This document shows positions 25,318 to 33,171 of a DNA stretch of 35,990 nucleotides, in pieces (positions within the stretch are counted from its first letter, which is position 1; every line of letters starts with the position of its first letter). Source of the DNA: CAZYJD01 sp964647785 (lineage in GTDB: Bacteria; Bacteroidota; Bacteroidia; NS11-12g; UBA9320). Made by a program: the position numbers and the translations under genes. The stretch is from positions 1 through 35,990 of the forward strand of contig CAZYJD010000014.1 in the NCBI GenBank assembly GCA_964647785.1. Reading direction: 5' to 3'. Under the pieces are notes generated by a model. That model did not search any database. It saw nothing but the letters and a program-made list of their open reading frames with translations, and had not been told where the DNA came from.

Positions 25318-26571
25318 ATGCAAAGACGATCTTTTCTAAAATCGGGAGGCATGGCTCTGCTGGGTGGGGCAATTTGGCCACTTGGAAATGAGCATACACA
25401 AGCTGCTGTTCGCGTAGAAGCCGATAGCAGCTGGAAAAAAATACGCCGGGCATTTCCCCTTCGAAAAGATCCGGTGTACCTCAATAACGGCACCATGGGA
25501 CCTTCACCTGAAATGGTTATTCGTGCGGTGAAAGATGAAATGGACCTTATTGAAGAAAATGGCAGATACGGTGGACAAAAGGAAGAGCTCCTGAAAGCCT
25601 GGGCGCGTTACCTGGGGGTTGAAGAAAAGGAAATTGCACTCACCCATAATGTTACCGAAGGAATCAATATAGCCGCCAATGGTATTCCGGCTAAGATTGG
25701 TGAAGAAGTGATCTTAACCGGACATGAGCACGTTGGCAACGCCATGCCATGGTTGCAGCAAATGCATATGCGAGGACTGCAGCCCAAAATCATGAAACTG
25801 GGTGCAACCGCCGAAGAAACATTTGAAAACTTTCAAAAGAGTATTACCAGCAAAACGAAAATTGTGGCGGTGCCACACATGCCTTGCACCACCGGGCAGG
25901 TGTTGCCCATCAAAGAAATTTGCGCACTGGCCTCTGAAAAAGGCATATTCAGCCTGATCGATGGGGCACATGGCCCGGGTTCACTCGATATAAATTTACG
26001 CGAACTGGGTTGCGATGCCTATGCCAGTTGTGGGCATAAATGGATGCTTGGCCCCAAGGGAACAGGATTTCTGTATGTCAAGTCCGACATGCAATCCATT
26101 ATCCAAACCCAGCAAGTGGGAGGTTACACCGACAAAGGCTGGAATTTGCTCAGCACCCCCCCAGAATTCAAAGGTTATGTGGACAGTGCCCACCGCTATT
26201 TTTATGGAACACAAAATGCTGCCCTTTACCGCGGAATGCGAACAGCGATTGAATTTCATGAAAAAATTGGCAAAAAACGAATCGCAGAGCGACTGCTCGA
26301 ATTGAGTGGAATGCTTCACCATGGACTGGAAGGAATGAAAGAAAAAGTGAAAGTTCTTAGCCCGAAAGAAACACAATCAAGGGCAGGGGTTGTCTCTTTT
26401 ATCCCCCTCCATGCGAACTACAAAGAAGTTTACAAAAATTTGCGTCAGAAAGGATTTATCATTCGTCAAGTACCTGAAAACAACATCAACTGTCTGCGTG
26501 TTTCAACCCATATCTACAATTCTGATAGAGAAATTGAAGCATTTTTAGGCGCCCTGCATGAAACCATCTGA
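25318..26571 (+). CDS. Tat-exported class V aminotransferase-fold PLP enzyme
   Basis: The 417-residue protein starts with a twin-arginine signal (MQRRSFLKSGGMALLGGAIW), followed by a class V aminotransferase/cysteine desulfurase-type domain from about residue 50. Cofactor residues are visible: THNVTEG (109-115), the PLP aspartate in SLIDGAHGPGS (Asp215), and the Schiff-base lysine in CGHKWMLGPKG (Lys241). It resembles isopenicillin-N epimerase-like proteins, so epimerase, lyase or desulfurase chemistry are all open. Tat export fits a protein folded around its cofactor before transport. I use the ATG at 25318, which places the RR motif at residues 3-4. Its 3' end overlaps menE by 14 bases. Confidence 0.88.
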   Translation: MQRRSFLKSGGMALLGGAIWPLGNEHTQAAVRVEADSSWKKIRRAFPLRKDPVYLNNGTMGPSPEMVIRAVKDEMDLIEENGRYGGQKEELLKAWARYLGVEEKEIALTHNVTEGINIAANGIPAKIGEEVILTGHEHVGNAMPWLQQMHMRGLQPKIMKLGATAEETFENFQKSITSKTKIVAVPHMPCTTGQVLPIKEICALASEKGIFSLIDGAHGPGSLDINLRELGCDAYASCGHKWMLGPKGTGFLYVKSDMQSIIQTQQVGGYTDKGWNLLSTPPEFKGYVDSAHRYFYGTQNAALYRGMRTAIEFHEKIGKKRIAERLLELSGMLHHGLEGMKEKVKVLSPKETQSRAGVVSFIPLHANYKEVYKNLRQKGFIIRQVPENNINCLRVSTHIYNSDREIEAFLGALHETI

Positions 26572-27604
26572 AAAAGGACTTTTACTCAATGGAGATTTCA
26601 TTCCATGGAGTGAAATCACAAACAGCAAACATCGCGGAATACCGGAAATATGTAAGCAATGGATGTCAGGTAATGGTTCTTTTTCATTCATGAGCTCAGG
26701 TTCTACAGGAGCTTCGAAAGAAATTATTCTGGAACGAACGCAACTTGAAACTTCTGCATTAATGAGCAGGTATTACCTAGAACTGGGACCAGAGGAAAAC
26801 AGCCTGTGTTGTTTACCTGCAGAAAAAACAGGTGGAGCAATGGTTTTGGTTCGCTCGATGCTTTTTAACTGGAATTGTCGTTATCTCGAAGCCAGCTCGA
26901 ATCCGATGCTTTCATTGGATCCTGTGCACAATTACAAGCTTTGCAGCCTTGTTCCCTTGCAATTGGAAGAGATTCTGGAAGACCATGAATCGATACAGAA
27001 ACTAAATCGGTTCCGTTGCATCTTAATTGGGGGTACGGGTATCTCTCCACCTCTTGAGAAACAACTTAAAGTTCTAAAACCGAACATATACCACACTTAT
27101 GGCATGACTGAAACAGCTTCGCATATTGCATTGAGGCGAATCAATGGTTCAGAGGCATCGGCTTGGTTTGATGTGTTGCCGGGCAATCAAATCGATCAGG
27201 GTGAAGATGATTGTCTGAGAATAAAAGGTGCCGTTACCCTCGGACATTGGATACAAACCCACGATCAGGTTGAAATAAAAGGCAACAAATTTCGATTTGT
27301 GGGCCGAACCGATTTTGTCATCAATACAGGTGGAGTGAAAGTTCAGCCTGAATTGGTAGAACAGGAACTTTCCGATTGGATGGCCAAATACGCCCCCGGC
27401 AGACGTTACATGATCAGTTCAAGGCCTGATGAAAAACTGGGCGAACGGGTGGTACTTTTGCTTGAGGGACTCCAACCTCTGGAGAACTTCCCTCCTGAAG
27501 CGCTGTTTTCACCTTACCACAAACCGCGACAGCTCAAGTATTGCAATGAACTTCCTTTTTCCGATACAGGCAAACCACTTCGCAAAGAAGCACTCAACGT
27601 ATGA
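26558..27604 (+). CDS. menE: o-succinylbenzoate-CoA ligase-like AMP-forming enzyme (MenE)
   Basis: The 348-residue protein is a short member of the ANL superfamily. It has the P-loop FMSSGSTGASKE (44-55), the A5 motif YGMTET, the VGRTDFVINTGGVKV hinge segment, and the C-terminal catalytic lysine region DTGKPLRKEAL. The short length and adenylation domain match the compact MenE of Bacteroidota, which activates o-succinylbenzoate in menaquinone synthesis. Other men genes are not adjacent, so the substrate remains an inference. The ATG lies inside the end of the upstream PLP-enzyme gene (14-base overlap), and the 3' end overlaps the convergent VWA gene by 11 bases. Confidence 0.85.
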   Translation: MKPSEKGLLLNGDFIPWSEITNSKHRGIPEICKQWMSGNGSFSFMSSGSTGASKEIILERTQLETSALMSRYYLELGPEENSLCCLPAEKTGGAMVLVRSMLFNWNCRYLEASSNPMLSLDPVHNYKLCSLVPLQLEEILEDHESIQKLNRFRCILIGGTGISPPLEKQLKVLKPNIYHTYGMTETASHIALRRINGSEASAWFDVLPGNQIDQGEDDCLRIKGAVTLGHWIQTHDQVEIKGNKFRFVGRTDFVINTGGVKVQPELVEQELSDWMAKYAPGRRYMISSRPDEKLGERVVLLLEGLQPLENFPPEALFSPYHKPRQLKYCNELPFSDTGKPLRKEALNV

Positions 27605-29549
27605 GCACAAACTTCTTGCTAATCCAATGATCACCTGAAGGATATCGCAACAGATAGATCCCAGAGGCATAAGCTCGCAAATCAATCTGAACACGGGATA
27701 TTTCAGGACGGAATTCAATGGTTCGGATGAGTTTTCCACTGAAATCTGTGATGTAAAGGGTTTGTTCTGACTGCACTCCATCAGCCTCAACGGTTAGCAT
27801 GCCACGGCAGGGATTGGGATAGTATTTCCATTGCATCTGAATGCCCTTAGAAGGTATTGGCCGAAGGCTATCATTGGAGGCCATTAAAGCTGTATCGTTA
27901 TTGGTTGCAGGCAGATCCATACTCAGCAAACTGTCGTTGGCGGCAGAATTGATGAGCTCATCCTTGAGCTGCTGACTGCAATCTGGTTGATAGGTGTACT
28001 GTTTTACAAGACGAACCAACAAGGCATTGAGGCTTTCAACGGAGAAAGTATCGGTGCTGGGTTTCATGTGCGGCGCTCCAATACCGCTATGATCGGTTAA
28101 GAAAACATACGTCCCATTGCTGGCGAGTGCAATATTTCTCAGCAGATACTCTGCACTTTTGTTGATTCCACTGGCAACCACAGGCACAATTCGGATGCCC
28201 TTTGCAGATGCGTTTCTCGCCATGGATTGAAGTCTTTTCTGAATATGGGGATTGTTATGAGGCGGAGCATCCAACACCAAAAACAGCATGCGCGCCCTTG
28301 CCGAAGGGCTCCAAGTCAATGAATTCACCGCAACATCCATTGCCTCTTCCACCGCTTCTGGATAATCGCCACCGCCCGCTGCATTCTGCATGGAGATGAA
28401 TGCCTGTGCTTCCGAAAGCACTTCGGTGAAATCTTGTTGGCGGGTGAGGTATTCATCACCGTGATCACGATAAAATACCGAAGCAAAACGCATATTCATT
28501 TCAGGATTGCCCTGCTTCGCCTGAAAAATAACATCGTTTAACTCCGTTTTCAGGAACTCAATTTCATCGCCCATTGAACCCGTGGCATCCACCACGAAGG
28601 CTATATCTACTTGGGTGCTTTGATTGCATTTAATATCAATGCTTAGTGCATTCATGCCCTGTGTTATCTCTTTGGGTCGATTTATTTTATGCCGACTGGC
28701 CCGACCAATCACCAAAAGCTGCAGATCTTTTTCCAGAATGGTACTGCCCTGTACTTCATTCAAACCCGACCAAAGCTCTGCCTTGCCGGTGTTATCTGTT
28801 TTGGATTGCCATAGGGTATCGCCACTTTTATGGATCAGTAAAACCCAAAAATCAGCAAGCGGGAGGCCGTCTTGATTGGTCAATTGAAGGCCATATCGCC
28901 TCCCGGCAGCGGTATTCCATTCCATCCTGTACTGCTCCAGCTCTCCTTCATTGAGGTCATTCCATAGTTTCCATCTCGAAAAATCGTTGATTTCACCGGC
29001 AGTAAGCGATCCAGCTTGGGGCTGAATTTCCGGCCTAATGGGCATGTCGGGCTTCAATGAGGCCTTGGTATCTGGTGTGGAAGTAGTTGCGCCAACTCTT
29101 CCTTCTCCGCTGCTTCCTCTCGATAAACTTTTAAATGCAACGTCACGCACCTCATCTACTTCCGGTGCATATTCAGGTTCGTCGTAAGTACGTTCAGCGC
29201 GTACACTTTTGTGCTCTGAAACTCCGGGCAATTCCTTTTTTTTCCGTTCATCCTCTTTTAAAATAAAGTTTGCTTTTTCATCGCCCGAAACGTGAATCTT
29301 GCGAACTTCTTTGAGGTGGCCTACATACAGAATTTCACAGCGATACCAACCAGTATCCAGCGCAATTTTAAACGCTCCTTTGTCATCCGTAATGAGTGAT
29401 GCAACACGATTACTCCCTCGATAAATATGAATGGTTGCGTAGCTCAGATTTTCACCACCGGCAGAAACATTTGCAGTGATACTTTGGGCTTGAACCAAAT
29501 TGGTTAACAAGAGGACCAGCAGAAATGGATAGAAGATTTTTTGATGCAT
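27594..29549 (-). CDS. secreted VWA-domain protein with T9SS type A sorting domain
   Basis: The 651-residue protein has a signal peptide (to about residue 22, ending VQAQ), a carboxypeptidase-regulatory-like beta-sandwich (about 23-98), and a low-complexity acidic/serine linker (about 100-180). An AGEINDFSRWKLWNDLNE segment (184-201) follows, of a kind I recall from Bacteroidota VWA proteins. A von Willebrand A domain (about 313-530) has the MIDAS motif DATGSMGDE (321-329). The last 75 residues (from YYPNP) are a T9SS type A sorting domain. It should be exported to the cell surface, where VWA domains often mediate metal-dependent adhesion. It follows the serine hydrolase gene by 51 bases on the same strand. 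Confidence 0.9.
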   Translation of the reverse strand: MHQKIFYPFLLVLLLTNLVQAQSITANVSAGGENLSYATIHIYRGSNRVASLITDDKGAFKIALDTGWYRCEILYVGHLKEVRKIHVSGDEKANFILKEDERKKKELPGVSEHKSVRAERTYDEPEYAPEVDEVRDVAFKSLSRGSSGEGRVGATTSTPDTKASLKPDMPIRPEIQPQAGSLTAGEINDFSRWKLWNDLNEGELEQYRMEWNTAAGRRYGLQLTNQDGLPLADFWVLLIHKSGDTLWQSKTDNTGKAELWSGLNEVQGSTILEKDLQLLVIGRASRHKINRPKEITQGMNALSIDIKCNQSTQVDIAFVVDATGSMGDEIEFLKTELNDVIFQAKQGNPEMNMRFASVFYRDHGDEYLTRQQDFTEVLSEAQAFISMQNAAGGGDYPEAVEEAMDVAVNSLTWSPSARARMLFLVLDAPPHNNPHIQKRLQSMARNASAKGIRIVPVVASGINKSAEYLLRNIALASNGTYVFLTDHSGIGAPHMKPSTDTFSVESLNALLVRLVKQYTYQPDCSQQLKDELINSAANDSLLSMDLPATNNDTALMASNDSLRPIPSKGIQMQWKYYPNPCRGMLTVEADGVQSEQTLYITDFSGKLIRTIEFRPEISRVQIDLRAYASGIYLLRYPSGDHWISKKFVLIR

Positions 29550-29573
29550 GGAATGTTTTTTATCTTCATTCCA
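29549..29573 (-). promoter_or_regulatory. inverted repeat overlapping the VWA gene start
   Basis: On the minus strand TGGAATG (29573-29567) and CATTCCA (29555-29549) form a perfect 7-bp stem with an 11-base A-rich loop. The right arm contains the A of the ATG start codon, so the hairpin could hinder initiation. It lacks a T tract and is not a terminator. Confidence 0.3.
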
Positions 29574-29600
29574 CTTCGTGATGAGGAAGTAAACGGAAAA

Positions 29601-30887
29601 TCAAATTTTTATGAACCGCGCCTGAAAATATTGTCCTTCATGCCGGTATCGAAGCAAATACATCCCTACTTTTAAGTTCTGAACATCCAACATATCGGAA
29701 CCCAAAAGCTTTGTTTCCAGTACACGTCCTAATGGATCGATGAGTTCAATTTGTGACGCATACTTATGCGACAAGTTAATGTGATTGCTAGTTGGGTTGG
29801 GGTACACCTGAGTGCGCTCAATACTCAAGGCATTTGCATTCGCGCTGGTGCAAATAAGTTTGTTGAGTCGTTGCCAGATGGAATCACTTAGAAGGGGGGT
29901 CACGTCTCCTTCGCCGGGTGCATTTCCCATTCGGACACAAACAATGTTCTGTGATGGCACAACATTTATGATTTGGCCATTTTTACCCAGCGCTGAAATC
30001 ATATCAGCAGGGGCATTTGGCATCATTGGTCCCGGAAAACGGAATTGCAGTCCCGGCAGCATGAATTGACTCTTGCCATTCAACCACCACAAATAGCCGT
30101 ATGAAGGATTGATCGCCTGCGAACCATTGGTCATTTGACGGAAATAGGCTGTATCAGTCATCAATATGGCATTGTTCCAAACGCCTTTGTTCAAAACCAG
30201 CAAACCGAAACGCGCCATGCTTCTTGCGGTGCTGAAATAAACATTGTTATTCCCTAATGAAAAAAATGCCCCATTCAGACCAATGGTGGATCTAAGTTTT
30301 TGAATTTGATAGCGATTGAGCGATTGCCCAACTGCGGCTTCCACCACTTGATCGAGCAAGGTATAAGGCGCATTGTGGTAGGCCCAGCGTGTGCCGGCAT
30401 TCGCCAGATACTGCAAACAACTATCGTTGGTACAATCAGAATTAGGCACCCCGTCATCCAAACCTGTGGTCATGCTCAATTGATGCCGAATGGTAATCAT
30501 TGCCTCCTTATCCGGAGGGCATTGGGTCCATCCCGTACCGAGATAATCAGAGGTGCGATCATCTAAAGTAAGATATCCTTCTTGTTGTGCCATGCCCACC
30601 ATAAAGGCCGTGAGGGTTTTACCGGCAGATGCCCAATACCATATGCTATCCTGCTGAAAGCTACCAAAGTATTTCTCGAGCACGATTTTACCATCCTTCA
30701 ATAGAATAAAGGCTTTGGAATTTTGTTGCTCTAAAAAAGCGTACAAGGGCTGAATTTCTTCTATACACCAACCCAATTGGGAGGGTTCAATGCGCTCCCA
30801 ATCGCCACTGGAAACCGGTGGAAAATACATTTGCGAATGCACATGAAAACCAATGAGTGAAAAGAAAAATAAGGCGAAGTACTTCAT
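29601..30887 (-). CDS. secreted serine hydrolase (class C beta-lactamase-like) with T9SS sorting domain
   Basis: The 428-residue protein has a signal peptide (MKYFALFFFSLIGFHVHSQ) and a serine beta-lactamase/transpeptidase-fold domain: S-x-x-K nucleophile ASAGKT (Ser87, Lys90), Y-x-N in WAYHNAP (Tyr170, Asn172), and a third box near ALGKNGQIINVVPS. The last 70 residues (from VYPNP to FIKI) form a T9SS type A sorting domain. It is probably a surface or secreted esterase/peptidase rather than a resistance enzyme. Start is the ATG at 30887; the TTG-like extension to 30908 is unneeded. It lies between the propeller lipoprotein and the VWA protein on the same strand. Confidence 0.9.
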   Translation of the reverse strand: MKYFALFFFSLIGFHVHSQMYFPPVSSGDWERIEPSQLGWCIEEIQPLYAFLEQQNSKAFILLKDGKIVLEKYFGSFQQDSIWYWASAGKTLTAFMVGMAQQEGYLTLDDRTSDYLGTGWTQCPPDKEAMITIRHQLSMTTGLDDGVPNSDCTNDSCLQYLANAGTRWAYHNAPYTLLDQVVEAAVGQSLNRYQIQKLRSTIGLNGAFFSLGNNNVYFSTARSMARFGLLVLNKGVWNNAILMTDTAYFRQMTNGSQAINPSYGYLWWLNGKSQFMLPGLQFRFPGPMMPNAPADMISALGKNGQIINVVPSQNIVCVRMGNAPGEGDVTPLLSDSIWQRLNKLICTSANANALSIERTQVYPNPTSNHINLSHKYASQIELIDPLGRVLETKLLGSDMLDVQNLKVGMYLLRYRHEGQYFQARFIKI

Positions 30888-30942
30888 ACACTTTGGTCGA
30901 GAAAACAATTAAAAGGTTGCAAATTAATTAGAAGCGCCCCGA

Positions 30943-32127
30943 TCAACGGAAATCCGTGGTGAGCTTATAGCGACAAATGCGTCCATTCATTCGGTCGGCC
31001 ACGTATAAAATATTTCTGCGGTACGCCACAGCTGATGGTTCGTGAAACTGCATCAAGCCCTGCCCTCTGCCGCCAAAAGAAACGTTGATGTATTTTTTTT
31101 CTGTACTACCGGGTGGTGGTTTCACCCCTTCCAAGCCAGATACGGTGAACAGGTAAACCGAATCTTTCATGCGATCGGCCACAAAAATAAAATTGGTGCC
31201 ATCGCCACTCAAACTAACGCTCACCGGCTGATCAAAACGATAGGGCGTTGCAAGAAAATCATTGGCCTGAGTGGTGTCACCTGTAATGAGGACTCTGGGC
31301 TCATAGCTGCTTCCAAAATCCGTCTCAATGAAGTCTATGATTTGAACTTTCAGTGCATTATCGTCAGACAGAGATGTGTAAATAAAATTTCTACTATTGG
31401 TTGCAGTTACCTGTGGTGGTTGAACAAAAGAAGCCATGCCAGAAGGCCGCTTGAAAAAATCACGATAAAATCCACCCGAAGTAGACACTGCAATAGGGGT
31501 GACAAATTGGTCTTGAGCATTGAACAACAAAACTGCATCATCCGGCCCCCCGAGCTTATTCGGGTTTTTATCAGGTCCTATGCGACTGATGTAATAACTA
31601 TTGTCTGCCAATACCGCAATTTTACCAAAGCGAACATCGGCATCCGATAAGCTGAAATTGGCAGTATAGTAGAATGGATGCACCACCTCTGAAGTGAAGG
31701 TGGCATCATTCAAGCCATAGGAATTGCCAGACTGAAGGTTGAGTCGATAAATGCATGGCAATTCATACATCACCCCATTGATATCTCGGTTGATGGTTCC
31801 GCAGACCATCAGGTCAAATTTGCGGTCTTGCACCACCGTACTGGCACCTTGCACTTGTTTTCTTCCCAATACATTCCCTGCTTCGTCGAAACAGATCACC
31901 TCTTCTTTGGCGGCATCCACCACATAAAACAGCTCATCAAATCCTGCACATACATCGCTGGGTTCTTCCACCCCCTGCCAAAAGGGCAAGATGGGTACAT
32001 AGGCCACCTCGCGCGCTTGGAATTCCGGTTTCTCAATGAAGTCGAGTGAGGTCTTTTTTCCAAAGTATCCATCACATGCAAACAGCAACACGGACGAAAT
32101 AACGATAAGCTTCCAGTTAACGCTCAT
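30943..32127 (-). CDS. beta-propeller (NHL-like) lipoprotein
   Basis: The 394-residue protein has a lipoprotein signal (hydrophobic VISSVLLFAC with Cys18 as lipid anchor) followed by repeated propeller-like blades, for example EEPSDVCAGFDELFYVVDA, DQPVSVSLSGDGTNFIFVAD and HEPSAVAYRRNILYVADRMN, typical of NHL/six-bladed propellers. No enzymatic motif is visible. I start at the ATG at 32127, which overlaps the stop of the PorV/PorQ-like gene by 11 bases; the upstream ATG at 32142 would add five residues. The tight overlap suggests the two proteins are made together, perhaps as an outer-membrane complex, but that is inference. Confidence 0.85.
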   Translation of the reverse strand: MSVNWKLIVISSVLLFACDGYFGKKTSLDFIEKPEFQAREVAYVPILPFWQGVEEPSDVCAGFDELFYVVDAAKEEVICFDEAGNVLGRKQVQGASTVVQDRKFDLMVCGTINRDINGVMYELPCIYRLNLQSGNSYGLNDATFTSEVVHPFYYTANFSLSDADVRFGKIAVLADNSYYISRIGPDKNPNKLGGPDDAVLLFNAQDQFVTPIAVSTSGGFYRDFFKRPSGMASFVQPPQVTATNSRNFIYTSLSDDNALKVQIIDFIETDFGSSYEPRVLITGDTTQANDFLATPYRFDQPVSVSLSGDGTNFIFVADRMKDSVYLFTVSGLEGVKPPPGSTEKKYINVSFGGRGQGLMQFHEPSAVAYRRNILYVADRMNGRICRYKLTTDFR

Positions 32128-33115
32128 TGGCACTCCATTCATAATTTAATCCAAAATGATGTTGCATTCCCATATGATTGGTGGGATTAAGCGCATATGA
32201 CAACATGAGTGGGCGGCCTGAAGTGTTCATGCGGTATCCCAACCCAAATGCAGGCCAGTTTTGATCCTTCACACTGATTTTGTAGCCGGCACGAAGTTGA
32301 ATCATTTTTTTAAGATCGTACTCCACACCAAGTCTGATGTTCTCGGAGTTATCGTTCGGATGGCGCAATTCAGCGAGGGCGCGCAATTTTCTGCCATTTT
32401 TTTCCCATGGCACCATGCTCAAGCCCATGCGAAATACCGTAGGTACGGTATATTGTTCCAACAAGATTCCATTGCGATTGTATTCCACTTTGATCTCATT
32501 TGCACTCAGGCTGGTATTGCCTCCAAAATGTTGCAAAACCACTGCAAACCGAAGGTCCTTAAAATCTGTCTTATACAAGAAACCAATATCTGCAGTAAGC
32601 GCATGATTGTTAAATCCGGCAATTTGTTCAAGCAAGTAATTCATACTGATGCCAGCGGAAAACATCTCCGATAAGCGGGCAGAATAACTAAGGCCCAAAG
32701 CGTGATAACCCACATAAAACAGCTCACCTGTTCCTTCCGGCTGAAATTCTGTTCTAACTTTCATGGCACCACTGTTCATGCTATTTACAGTTACTGCCAA
32801 TACGTTTTCATTGGCCAATTTACGGGCGTAACTGATGTATGATTGTTGTATGCCCGCTCCGGCGCTTAAATGAGCCAATGAAAGCTGAGGGGCCTCCAGC
32901 TCTGCAAATGATGCAGGGTTCACCGCTGCGGAATATCCGTCACCATTCAAGGAAACAGAAGCTCCGGCAAGTCCTGCTGAACGAGGGCTCATTTCATTTT
33001 TAAGAAAAGAAAAGGCAGACAAACCACTTCGCTGCCCCCCGTAATTAGGGAGTATTTGTGCACTTGCATTCAGCGCACAAAACAAAACAAGCACGGCAAA
33101 AAACCTGTTCACCAC
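32117..33115 (-). CDS. PorV/PorQ family outer-membrane protein
   Basis: The 332-residue protein has a signal peptide (MVNRFFAVLVLFCALNASAQ) and the PorV/PorQ family entry SFLKNEMSPRSAGLAGASVS followed by AAVNPASFAEL, then beta-strand repeats to the C-terminus as in FadL-like/UPF0164 barrels. PorV shuttles and PorQ assists T9SS cargo in Bacteroidota. This protein is closest by eye to that family, but which paralogue it is cannot be told. The start is GTG 33115 or GTG 33112, because the promoter box ends at 33120 and the TTG at 33133 would lie inside it. It overlaps the downstream propeller lipoprotein. Confidence 0.82.
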   Translation of the reverse strand: MVNRFFAVLVLFCALNASAQILPNYGGQRSGLSAFSFLKNEMSPRSAGLAGASVSLNGDGYSAAVNPASFAELEAPQLSLAHLSAGAGIQQSYISYARKLANENVLAVTVNSMNSGAMKVRTEFQPEGTGELFYVGYHALGLSYSARLSEMFSAGISMNYLLEQIAGFNNHALTADIGFLYKTDFKDLRFAVVLQHFGGNTSLSANEIKVEYNRNGILLEQYTVPTVFRMGLSMVPWEKNGRKLRALAELRHPNDNSENIRLGVEYDLKKMIQLRAGYKISVKDQNWPAFGLGYRMNTSGRPLMLSYALNPTNHMGMQHHFGLNYEWSANER

Positions 33116-33119
33116 GGTG

Positions 33120-33127
33120 CAAAAATA
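33120..33127 (-). promoter_or_regulatory. Bacteroidota -7 promoter element for the PorV/PorQ-like gene
   Basis: On the minus strand TATTTTTG matches TAnnTTTG exactly, with TTTA 17 bases upstream as a possible -33 element. It ends 4-7 bases before the tandem GTG codons, implying a leaderless or nearly leaderless mRNA and fixing the start of the gene. Confidence 0.5.
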
Positions 33128-33171
33128 CAACAACCACTCATGCCTAAAGTGCCGCCAAGATTAATTATACC

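Noticed and set aside
25161..25496. N-terminal extension of the large foldase
   Set aside because: It is antisense to the Tat-exported enzyme and precedes a perfect signal peptide at 25160.
27594..29549. VWA gene as the missing MoxR partner
   Set aside because: It carries a signal peptide and T9SS tail, so it is exported, whereas MoxR partners act in or at the inner face of the membrane; it is also 7 kb away.
31042..31650. 202-codon plus-strand frame
   Set aside because: It is fully antisense to the propeller lipoprotein gene, with no signal, motif or promoter of its own.
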